This document shows, in pieces, positions 1 through 8,018 of a DNA stretch of 16,048 bases. The position numbers and the translations under genes are program-made. Under the pieces are notes generated by a model that was not told where the DNA came from, did not search any database, and saw only the letters and a list, made by a program, of their open reading frames with translations. The DNA lies in NCBI GenBank assembly GCA_001931905.2, contig MSJI02000132.1, forward strand, positions 1,942-17,989. Reading direction: 5' to 3'. The DNA is from Cladosporium sp. IMV 00045 (taxonomy: Eukaryota > Ascomycota > Dothideomycetes > Cladosporiales > Cladosporiaceae). Every line of letters begins with the position of its first letter. Position 1 is the first letter of the stretch.

Positions 1-1896
1 TTCATCATGGTCGACCTGCCGCCCGAGGAGGCCGTCCGCTTCAGAGGCCACTGCAACACCTACGGCCTGTCTTACATTCCTCTCATCGCGCCTTCGACTT
101 CGGAGAAGCGCATGAAGCTGCTCTGCGGCATTGCGGACTCTTTCATCTACGTCGTGTCAAGAATGGGCGTCACTGGTGCGACTGGATCTTTGAGCTCTGG
201 CATTTCGGAGCTGGTCGACCGTGTTCACAAGTACTCTGGCGGCGTGCCTGCGGCTGTTGGATTTGGTGTGAGCACAAGAGATCACTTTGTTGAGGTTGGT
301 CAGGTCTCCGAGGGTGTGGTCATTGGCTCGAAGATCATCGACACTTTGAAGAACGCCCCTGCTGGCCAGGGCGCCAAGGCTGTCGAGGAGTACTGCTACG
401 GCATCACACAGCGCAGGAACCCGCGCAGCACACAGAACGGTCACGGCATCAGCACTGCCGCGAACGCAAACGGCGATGGAAGTGGCTGGATTGCGAAGGA
501 GAACGGTGAGGAGCCCAAGGAGATTTCCACCGCAGACCCTACCAAGCAACCGGCGAGCCAGACTACCCCTGAGGGCAACACTGTCCACGTGGATCAGGTT
601 ATCAAGGAAAGTGACGGTCCTGGTCTTGCGGACCAGATCGAGGCTCTCAACATGGAGGGCGCAGAGCCTCAACTGCTTCCTTCAAGATTCGGTCAATTCG
701 GTGGCCAATACGTGCCCGAATCTCTCATGGACTGCTTGTCCGAGCTGGAGAAGGGTTTCAACGAGGCGAAGAACGACCCCAAGTTCTGGGAGGAGTACAG
801 ATCTTACTACCCTTACATGTCAAGACCCTCTTCGCTGCACAAGACCGACCGCCTTACCGATTTCGTTCGCTCAAAGTCTGAAAACGGCAAGGGTGCCAAC
901 ATCTACCTCAAGCGTGAGGACCTCAACCACACCGGTTCCCACAAGATCAACAATGCCATCGGTCAGATCCTGGTCGCTAGGCGTCTCGGCAAGACGGAAA
1001 TCATCGCGGAAACTGGCGCTGGTCAGCACGGTGTAGCTACCGCTACCGTCTGCGCTCGCTTCGGCATGAAATGCACCGTTTACATGGGAGCAGAGGACGT
1101 CCGCCGTCAAGCCCTCAACGTCTTCCGCATGAAGCTCCTCGGCGCCTCTGTCGTCGCCGTCGAAGCCGGCTCCCGCACCCTTCGCGACGCCGTCAACGAA
1201 GCCCTCCGCAAATGGGTCGAGAAACTCGACACCACTCACTACATCATCGGCTCCGCCATCGGACCCCACCCCTTCCCGACCATCGTGCGCACTTTCCAAA
1301 GCGTCATCGGCTCCGAGACCAAAGAGCAAATGCAGGCCCTGACCGGCCGCCTCCCCGACGCCGTCGTCGCCTGCGTCGGCGGCGGCAGCAACGCCGTCGG
1401 CATGTTCCACCCTTTCTCCGAGGACGAGAGCGTCAAACTCCTCGGCGTCGAGGCCGGCGGCGACGGCATCGAAACAGACCGCCACAGCGCGACGCTCACG
1501 GGCGGCAAGCCCGGCGTCCTCCACGGCGTGCGCACCTACATCCTGCAAAACGCCGAGGGCCAGATCGAAGAAACCCACTCCGTCTCCGCCGGCCTCGACT
1601 ACCCCGGCGTCGGGCCCGAGCTCTCCGGTTGGAAAGACAGCAGTCGCGCGCGCTTCATCGCCGCCACGGACGCGGAGGCTTTCTTGGGCTTCAAGAACCT
1701 CAGCGAGCTGGAGGGCATTATTCCCGCGCTGGAGACGAGTCACGCGATCTTTGGCGCCATGGAGTTGGCCAAGACCATGAGGGAGGACGAGAATATCGTT
1801 ATTTGCCTGTCCGGTCGTGGTGATAAGGATGTGCAGAGCGTGGCGGAAGAGTTGCCGAAGATTGGACCGAAGATTGGCTGGGATTTGAGGTTCTAG
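1..1896 (+). CDS. TRP5: Bifunctional tryptophan synthase (alpha-beta fusion), 5' truncated by window
   Basis: This gene catalyses the last step of tryptophan synthesis: the alpha domain cleaves indole-3-glycerol phosphate and the beta domain joins indole to serine using PLP. The window opens inside the alpha domain, in frame with base 1 ([11 protein letters not shown]), so the alpha catalytic acids lie upstream, out of view. Visible are the alpha-domain SRMGVTG loop (about residues 54-60 of the fragment) and GFGVS. A low-complexity linker of about 85 residues follows (roughly 140-226). The beta domain begins at [12 protein letters not shown]. The PLP lysine lies in HTGSHKINN (K315 of the fragment, codon at 943), and the PLP phosphate loop is GGGSN (codons near 1378-1392). 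The alpha-then-beta fused order is the fungal arrangement, unlike the separate bacterial trpA and trpB. No intron is present in the visible 1.9 kb; the stop is TAG at 1894. The annotated first Met at base 7 is internal, not the true start. Identification is very secure. Confidence 0.97.
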   Translation, partial: FIMVDLPPEEAVRFRGHCNTYGLSYIPLIAPSTSEKRMKLLCGIADSFIYVVSRMGVTGATGSLSSGISELVDRVHKYSGGVPAAVGFGVSTRDHFVEVGQVSEGVVIGSKIIDTLKNAPAGQGAKAVEEYCYGITQRRNPRSTQNGHGISTAANANGDGSGWIAKENGEEPKEISTADPTKQPASQTTPEGNTVHVDQVIKESDGPGLADQIEALNMEGAEPQLLPSRFGQFGGQYVPESLMDCLSELEKGFNEAKNDPKFWEEYRSYYPYMSRPSSLHKTDRLTDFVRSKSENGKGANIYLKREDLNHTGSHKINNAIGQILVARRLGKTEIIAETGAGQHGVATATVCARFGMKCTVYMGAEDVRRQALNVFRMKLLGASVVAVEAGSRTLRDAVNEALRKWVEKLDTTHYIIGSAIGPHPFPTIVRTFQSVIGSETKEQMQALTGRLPDAVVACVGGGSNAVGMFHPFSEDESVKLLGVEAGGDGIETDRHSATLTGGKPGVLHGVRTYILQNAEGQIEETHSVSAGLDYPGVGPELSGWKDSSRARFIAATDAEAFLGFKNLSELEGIIPALETSHAIFGAMELAKTMREDENIVICLSGRGDKDVQSVAEELPKIGPKIGWDLRF

Positions 1897-2563
1897 ATGG
1901 TGAAAGCCTCTTGGACAGTCTCTTTCTTGTTGATATTTGGTGTGAAAAGATCAGGGAGTCTTTCTGGGCCGATGGGGGAAAATATTCACTGAAAGTTCTT
2001 GTTTTTTGGGGGAGGAGCTTATGACTTGTGACGTGTAATTGTGTTTCTCTTCTTCTTTTCTCTCTATTTCTCTTTCTTCTTTCTTGTCTCTGTTAGACAG
2101 AAGTCAATCTTTATATAAAAGACGTTGAATATGAGCTTGATATTCGCTCAGACTACGTACTCCTCGCAAACTTGGAGTCATCTTTCGTCAAATCATCTGG
2201 TAATCTCTTCGATCGACCGCGTGAGACTTTCCTCATTGCCGGATTTATCGTGGCTCCTCGGTTCTTCCGGTTCTTTTCCTCACGCCGCGCGAATGGCCGT
2301 TTCGTCCCGGTGCTTGAATTCAACGGCGCTTGATATTCGTGAGGACAAATCCTCGTGAAAGCTCCGGCCGTATTCTCCAGGATTGATGAATGGCCAAGTT
2401 TCCATCCTTTCCTACAACTGGGAACAAGATGGAAGGCCGAGATCTAGCGTCCGGCGGCGGAACCGCAGACCGCGAAACGGCTTTCAACCAATCCCCCGGT
2501 TAGGGCCATCACCAATCTCCCCTTCCCTTCCCTTCCATCAACCTCAGCCGTAGATCAATATCC
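1897..2563. other. Convergent intergenic region (3' flanks of TRP5 and gene 2)
   Basis: About 670 bp separate two genes that converge on it. It holds a near-pure pyrimidine tract (2044-2091, 48 nt with two interruptions) and an AT-rich TATATAAA at 2112-2119 that could serve in 3'-end formation of the tryptophan synthase mRNA. A C/T-rich stretch follows near 2514-2600. A 77-codon open frame here has no recognisable protein features and no good start. I see no gene in this stretch. Confidence 0.6.
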
Positions 2564-2958
2564 TCACTTCCCCTCCCCCTCCCCCTCCTTCTTCTCCCCC
2601 GTCCCAAAGATCGCCCGCCTGATCCCCCATGCGAACCCGCCCTCACTCTTCACCTGCTCGCCCGCTTCGCGGAAATCCCTCGCCATCGCGCGGCTCACAG
2701 CCGTGTCCCTCTGAGCCTCGGCGGCTTCTTGCTCGTGTCGCTCGTGTTGCGCGGGAGTGACGTTCTTTGCGAAAATGGGGTCTTCGCCCTCGCGGCGCGC
2801 TTGTTCTTTCAGGAGTTCGGGTTGGAGGGTTGTGTACACTTTGGGATGGGTTAGTGGGAGGAATTTGGGGGTTTGCAAGGGAGGGTTGAGAACGTACTGG
2901 TGAAGACACCAAGGGCGGCGGCCATGACGGGGCCGATCATTGCCATGCCGCGACCCAT
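2564..2958 (-). CDS. Small membrane-anchored hypothetical protein, two exons
   Basis: I do not recognise this family. I place the start at 2958 and one intron at 2839-2897 (59 bp, GTACGT...AAAG). Exon 1 is 2958-2898 and exon 2 is 2838-2564, giving 111 aa. Splicing joins a short hydrophobic N-terminus (MIGPVMAAALGVF, about residues 7-19) to YTTLQPELLKEQ. A charged, probably helical segment rich in Glu, Arg and Gln follows (about residues 35-80), then GGFAWGIRRAIFG and a Gly/Glu/Lys tail encoded by a GA-repeat. An unspliced reading from 3040 gives a Pro/His-rich N-terminus that looks non-coding, which favours the spliced model. One N-terminal membrane segment followed by a charged helix resembles small mitochondrial inner-membrane assembly factors, but that is inference from shape only. 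It is divergent from the GatC-like gene, 394 bp apart. Confidence 0.6.
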
Positions 2959-3352
2959 TGTTGCTGGGCTCTGGTTGTAGGAGAGGGTTGGGAGAAAGTG
3001 TGAATGTTCGTTTGAGAGGTGAGATTCGAAGCTTTTTCAATTTGGTTGGTCAGGCGTGCAGGGGTGAGTTAGATGTCCAAGTATGTGTATGGTAAGGTAC
3101 ATGTAGGTAAGGTATAGATGTAATTGATAATTTGGCTATGTCATTGATCTTCACAACGGACGTCAAAGTCGGAGGATCCGAGCTCCTCCTCCGCGCGTTG
3201 AGCATGTGCAGTCGGTCTGGCTGTTTGAACTTCGTGGTTTGACATGCAGGTTCCTACGTGGATAAATACACGACAAAAGAAAAAAAAAAAAAATTAGAAA
3301 AGCCATCTTGCGTCAATAACACTTCGACTCGAATACACACAAACAATCAATC
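2959..3352. promoter_or_regulatory. Shared divergent promoter region between gene 2 and the GatC-like gene
   Basis: The 394 bp lie between two divergently transcribed start codons, so they must hold both promoters. A 14-A run at 3280-3293, about 60 bp before the GatC-like ATG, could act as a nucleosome-excluding poly(dA:dT) tract or lie in the leader. A short tandem repeat of GGTAAGGTA is also present. No clear TATA box was seen. Confidence 0.55.
3091..3114. repeat. Short direct repeat, GGTAAGGTA x2
   Basis: Two perfect 9-bp copies (3091-3099 and 3106-3114) are spaced 15 bp start to start in the divergent promoter. On the other strand they read TACCTTACC. This could be a paired factor site or simple-sequence slippage. 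Confidence 0.6.
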
Positions 3353-3919
3353 ATGTCGACTCTCGCCCTGCAAAGAGCAAGGCAATTCCAAATCGGAGCC
3401 CGGCGAGCCTTCACAACATCCAGCCATCAACAACAAGAAAAGATCAATGTCCACGACCTCCTCGCCCGCCCAACATGGTCCGTCTCATCTCTCTTGCCCA
3501 AAACTTCAGAAACAACCACAACAGACGCAACAACGCAAATAACACCCACCCAACTCCGCCACCTCCTCAAACTCTCCGCCCTGCCGCCACCCAAAACCCC
3601 AGACGAAGAGCAGAAAATGCTCACCACCCTCTCCTCACAACTCCATTTCGTGCAGGAAATCCAGAAGGCCGACACGACGGGCGTCAAACCCCTGCAAAGC
3701 CTGCGCGACGAAACTGCCGCGGGAGAGAGGGAGGCTGAGTTAGGCATGGAGGCGTTGAAGGAGGCGATGGCTGCTGAGGAGGTGAGGGGAAGGTTTCATC
3801 GGAGGATTAGACGGCGGAATGATGGGAAGGGGAGTGGGGAGGAGGGGTGGGATGCTCTTGCCACTGCTGGGAGGAGGACGGGGAGGTTTTTTGTGGTGGA
3901 GGGTGGGAAGGGTTCTTGA
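3353..3919 (+). CDS. gatC: Mitochondrial glutamyl-tRNA(Gln) amidotransferase, GatC-like subunit
   Basis: A single-exon 188-aa protein. The first 24 or so residues (MSTLALQRARQFQIGARRAF) lack acids and are rich in Arg, as in a mitochondrial presequence. Residues about 63-120 carry the GatC pattern: ITPTQLRHLLKLSAL, an acidic helix, then LHFVQEIQKADTTGVKPLQSL, the segment that ends with the family's 'D-x-x-G-V-x-P' signature. The C-terminal GRFFVVEG is, as far as I recall, shared with filamentous-fungal relatives. GatC stabilises GatA and GatB in the enzyme that converts Glu-tRNA(Gln) to Gln-tRNA(Gln) in mitochondria. Length is greater than bacterial GatC (about 95 aa) because of the presequence and a basic C-terminal extension. 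The ATG at 3353 gives the presequence directly. Family assignment is from motif recall only. Confidence 0.75.
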   Translation: MSTLALQRARQFQIGARRAFTTSSHQQQEKINVHDLLARPTWSVSSLLPKTSETTTTDATTQITPTQLRHLLKLSALPPPKTPDEEQKMLTTLSSQLHFVQEIQKADTTGVKPLQSLRDETAAGEREAELGMEALKEAMAAEEVRGRFHRRIRRRNDGKGSGEEGWDALATAGRRTGRFFVVEGGKGS

Positions 3920-4766
3920 ATGATTGGTTGACTGTGGGGGTGCAGTTTGATGAGGTCGACTGAGTCTGGAGGGTTTTTGAGCAAAGCATCCTACGCGTAC
4001 CGACACATGTCGTTCTGATATTGAACACGATGGAGGGGCGGACTGCAATATCTGGCCTCAAATTATCATGATGTCTGGCAAACGACTCAAAGTCTCTGGG
4101 GCGGCAAACTTCACTGTCTGGCTTCTCGGAAGATCCTGATGCTTGTGCAGACTCTATGGGCTGCCAGACACGAGATACTCCGACTTCGACGAACACTTTT
4201 CTTAGTGTGAGGGTGAGGATACCCGGTCTCCCAAACCGTGCCCATTTACACACTGTGACCTCCAATTCCCATGGTTGCCTCGGATGGAAGGCAAGGCGAT
4301 GGGCAATATCGAGCTTTCAACACTGGTTCACGATTCCAACATCGAAGGCATCCTTCCATGCCATAAAGAAGCCTGAAGGCAGGTCGCCTTCAGTCCGGTG
4401 ACCGAGAGTCAGCATTAGCCTTCACCTACTACTCCACAACAATCGATTGGAGAAACATTTGTCCAAGCCGCAAGAGATCAATTGGTGAAGACAATTTGAC
4501 CAGCCATACAAGCCGTAGCGGGTCTTCGAGCGTTTTTTGTGCGTATCTACTCAAACCTAACTTATGGTAGCCAAGGGAGCCCTGGATTCAGAGCTTTGAG
4601 GAAAAGAATTGCGGAGCGGACGAAATGTAGCCACAAGAAACTTTCTATGTTGTATTGCCGTCATATCATCTATAGAGGACCTCGAAAGAACGAGCGCAGC
4701 GTTCTCGCCAGTCATACAAGCTCTCATCCAACCCATTCCATGCCATATCATATCACGTCAGCCTCA
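3920..4766. other. Convergent intergenic region, no gene seen
   Basis: About 850 bp between the 3' ends of the GatC-like gene (+) and the sugar transporter (-). Open frames on both strands (for example 4156-4401 + and the upstream part of 3807-4265 -) show no domain, no hydrophobic pattern and no family resemblance. No tRNA-like B box was found. Both flanking 3' UTRs must lie here. Confidence 0.55.
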
Positions 4767-6581
4767 TCAAGCCTTGGAGTCCTTCTCCTTGTGGACATCG
4801 ACCTTCTCATCACCCTCCTCGTAGTCGACGCCAGCCTTCTCCTTCTCCACCTCGATCGCCTTCTCGACGTCTTTAGCCCTGGTCTCAGCATCGACCGCGC
4901 CGAAGACGACGTCGATTTGCTCAAGCGTCAGCTGCTTAGTCTCGGGCACGAAGACCCAGACGAAAACCGCCATGCACATGCAGAAGATGGCGAACATCAG
5001 GAAGGTCCGCCAGCCGATGCTGTTGATCGCTTCGGGCGTGATTTTCGTGATGACGAAGTTGAAGAGCCATTGCGTGGCAGCTAAAGGGAGATTTTGTCAG
5101 TACCACTCGCGTACAACAAGGAAGTATGAGTTTGGCTGGGAAACATACCGGCAAGACCGACACCGTACGCGCGCAGTCTGGTGGGGAAAATCTCCGAAAC
5201 CAGCACCCAGGGCACGGGGCCCCAAGAAGCGCTGTATCCGATAACGAAGAGGTAAATCATGGCGACCATGGCCGTGCTGGCCTGGCTGACTCCGCCGCCG
5301 GCCTCGGGGTCGGGAGGGTGGGTGGCCAGCACGGCGCCGATGATGAACATCATCGCCGCCATCCAGAAGCCACCGGCGACGAGACTCCACTTGCGGCCGA
5401 AGCGGTCGATTCCGATGAACAGGAAGAGGCCCGTGGCGACGACTTTGACTGTGCCGTAGATTCCGGTCGCGAACATGGAGGAGTCGGCGGCGCTGAGGCC
5501 GACGGTTTGGAAGATTTGGGGTGCGTAGTAGCCTGGTGAGTTAGGTCAGCTTGTTGGTCATGATAGCCGTGGAAGTGAATTTGATTCGAACTTACCAATA
5601 GAGTTGGTGCCAGAGAACTGCTGCCAGAACATGATGATGAAGGCAATGATGAAGCGCTTGCGGTTACCAGGCGTGAGGCATTCCCTCCAAGTCACGCCCT
5701 CGGTCGCGTTGAGCTCTTCCTCGATCGAAGCCCTGATCTCAGCCATCTCCTGGATGATGATGGGGTCATCCGGCGTCTTGCATCGGACGTGAGCGAGGGA
5801 TGCGATGGCTTGGTCATGGCGACCTTTCTTGCAGAGCCATCTGGGACTTTCCTTCAGGAAGAAGAGACCGATGGACATCAGACCGCCGAGGACGAGCTGC
5901 ATGGCGACAGGGACACGCCATTGCTTGGTGCTGTGGGGGATGTGGAGAGAGCATCCGTAGTCTGTAAGGGACGGTCAGATCGACGAGCAAACTTGGAATG
6001 GCTCTCCAACAGTGACTTACCAAGCCAGTATGCGAAAGTAGATCCGATCACCAGCATTTCCTGGAACAGACCAGCAATACGACCTCTGATCTTCGGTGGC
6101 GCAGCCTCAGACACAAAGACGGACATGACAGCACTGCAGCCACCAATTCCCAGACCGGAGATGACTCTGCCGCCGTAGATCATTCCAATGTTGCCGCTGG
6201 TGGCAGTTTGCAGCGCGGCGCCGATGTTGAAGAGCATGCAGAAACCCATGAGAGTGTAGAGTCGACCCCATTTCTCGTTGATGAAGGCGGCTGCGATGGC
6301 GCCGAAGAAGGATCCCGCGGTGAGGAGCGAGACCACGTTGGATGAGACGGAGGCGTTTTTCTCGTCGGCGAAGCCGTCGCTACCTTGCGGGAGGCCGAAG
6401 TCGTCTTTGAATGAACTCATGGCTAGGACACCGGACATGACACCTGTGGAATGGTTAGCAATTTTTTAAACATGTTGGTACATATCTAAATTCGACAACA
6501 CTCACCAGTGTCAAAACCGAACAACATGGCGCCCATGTAGGCCACGCCCGTGAGGAGGTAAACTCGCCTGTTCTCAAACAT
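4767..6581 (-). CDS. MFS sugar/quinate-type transporter, five exons
   Basis: Exons 6581-6506, 6443-6021, 5961-5596, 5532-5149 and 5080-4767 give 520 aa. All four introns (62, 59, 63, 68 bp; GTGAGT, GTAAGT, GTAAGT, GTATGT donors) are phase 1 and fall after the first base of a codon in or next to a conserved motif. Sugar-porter signatures are in order: FGFDTGVMSG in TM1, GRVISGLGIGG (117-127) followed by PPKIRGR, KESPRWL (203-209), QQFSGTNSIGYYAP (280-293), DRFGRK (331-336), GPVPWVLVSEIFP (393-405) and PETK (462-465). Twelve membrane spans are expected, with a charged Lys/Glu tail of about 55 residues. The protein should act at the plasma membrane as a proton-coupled carrier of hexose or a related solute. 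QQ and GYYAP in TM7 occur in hexose carriers, while other parts resemble quinate permeases, so substrate is open. An out-of-frame upstream ATG overlaps the start. Confidence 0.93.
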
Positions 6582-6682
6582 GATGGGCGATCTTGTGCGA
6601 CGATCGTTGAGATGGTAGAGAAGAGAAAGAGGGCTGAGATCGGGAAGGGAGTCGCATATTTGACCACTGCTCTATCTTTCAT
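6423..6682 (-). other. Overlapping upstream ORF of the sugar transporter
   Basis: An ATG at 6682 opens a frame that runs past the transporter ATG (6581) in a different frame. It stops in intron 1 if unspliced (6455), or at TAG 6425-6423 after splicing, as 65 codons. If the mRNA starts upstream of 6682, scanning ribosomes would meet this ATG first and its translation would compete with the transporter. The encoded peptide has a hydrophobic stretch (about residues 12-29) but no known family. The transcription start is unknown. Confidence 0.35.
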
Positions 6683-8018
6683 AGCCCGACCGCCAGCACG
6701 CTGCCCTCTTCGGCCTTAGACCAGGATCAGGTAGCAGCAGCAGTGCTGGCCATTCTCTGTTTTTTGCCGTCCCACCCTTAGATGCATTCTCCTCTCCTCG
6801 CCTTCCTGGGTCCGTCCGAGACGAGAGCCAGCCAGGGCCATGTTGCCGTCAAAGCCGTCTCCACAAGCCCTTCTCCGGACCTTGTGGGGATTTCGTGTGG
6901 GAGGCAAAAAAGCATGGAGATGCGAAGTTCTCTGGCGGCACGACAGTGGAGAGTGGAGACTGGTTGAGCACGGTTCGCTGATCCTCTATGGGGCCCCAGT
7001 GAGAAGGAAGGTCTGTGTGGATGGCGAAAGTTCGTGACGCACATTGTTTTTCGAGACGGTTGTGTCTGTCGTCTTGAAGGCATTATGATCGAATTTTGAA
7101 TGCTATGTCAATTTCTGCGAGTATCGTCAAGACAAGCACCGCGCCACAAACACAGCGAAACCATCCTCGAGGTAAGGACAAGCCTTTGGCAATCGACGTC
7201 AAGACACGCCAACCGAACAAACGCTCCGGCAAGCCGGCCGGATGAATATCCTTGGCTAGATGCTTGTTGGCGCCCTGCGGATAGCCAAAGCTGGAATAGC
7301 ATATCTCGCTCGACAATTTTCCACCAACCATGGATTCCTCCGTGTCGGCTGGCGTCCGTTCTTGCAACAACTTGAAAGTAGTCTCGGCCACGTGCTCGGC
7401 AGGTAAGGTTGTTGGGCGAGATCTGTAAGGTGATCCGGTGGTATCCTATCGGCCTGTACAAAATATTGTTGATGCCATGGCTATTTGCGTCGGGACTTCC
7501 TTTCGTCCTGTCCTTGGACTTGCCGATTTCTGGTTCTTGGGCGTGAGCGTGGCGAGATAGGACATTTGACGCGCCGACGTGGCATTGGGGTATGTGCTTG
7601 CGAAACAGGATCCTGTTGCATATTTAATTCTTCCGTACGATAATAAGGATTCAAGCAGTAACGTCATGTAGCGGTAAGGCTGGTTCCATAAGCACTATTT
7701 GCAATGTACTGATTTTCATCCATACTGCAGGAGTATTGTCGATCATCTCAGTGTGGTGAACTTCCTACCCACATCACATCAGCCTTGTTACATTCATCTG
7801 TGCGAGTGGAAACAATGTTCCTCATGGATTGGATGATAGAGATGGTGTGCTACAAGCAGTTGCATCTCCCTGGATACATTACAGAGTGCAGGAAAGGTAT
7901 CGCTCGCCTCAGCATGTTGAATCCTCTACATGCATGGCATGAGCCTTGCCATATCTACAACTGTGGTTGGGAATTTGACGAACATCAAGGCTTTGCTACA
8001 AGCATGGTATCCTGTTCC
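6582..8018. other. Intergenic region: sugar transporter promoter and Dal5-like 3' flank
   Basis: These 1437 bp hold the promoter of the minus-strand sugar transporter (near 6600-7100) and the 3' flank of the minus-strand permease. Open frames such as 7108-7461 (-), 117 codons, and 7785-8339 (+) show no recognisable domain. The latter is partly antisense to permease exon 11. No RNA gene or repeat was recognised. Confidence 0.5.
6884..6999. promoter_or_regulatory. Two candidate CreA/Mig1-type sites (SYGGRG)
   Basis: GTGGGG at 6884-6889 and CTGGGG on the minus strand at 6994-6999 (inside GGGGCCCC, 6990-6997) fit the SYGGRG carbon-repressor consensus. They lie about 300 and 415 bp upstream of the sugar transporter ATG. 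Glucose repression of a sugar carrier would be expected, but the motif is short and occurs by chance every few hundred bases. Confidence 0.3.

Noticed and set aside
871..1743. 290-codon open frame antisense to tryptophan synthase
   Set aside because: It exists because the sense gene uses C/G-ending codons. The translation is Asp/Gly/Ala-rich with no domain.
2125..2358. 77-codon plus-strand frame after tryptophan synthase
   Set aside because: No recognisable domain, poor start, and it lies in a convergent 3' flank.
3807..4265. 152-codon minus-strand frame
   Set aside because: Half is antisense to the GatC-like gene and the rest shows no domain or hydrophobic pattern.
4539..5084. 181-codon plus-strand frame
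   Set aside because: Mostly antisense to the last exon of the sugar transporter, which has strong family motifs on the other strand.
7108..7461. 117-codon minus-strand frame between the two transporters
   Set aside because: No family resemblance, no supporting splice partners. Could be reconsidered if transcripts are found.
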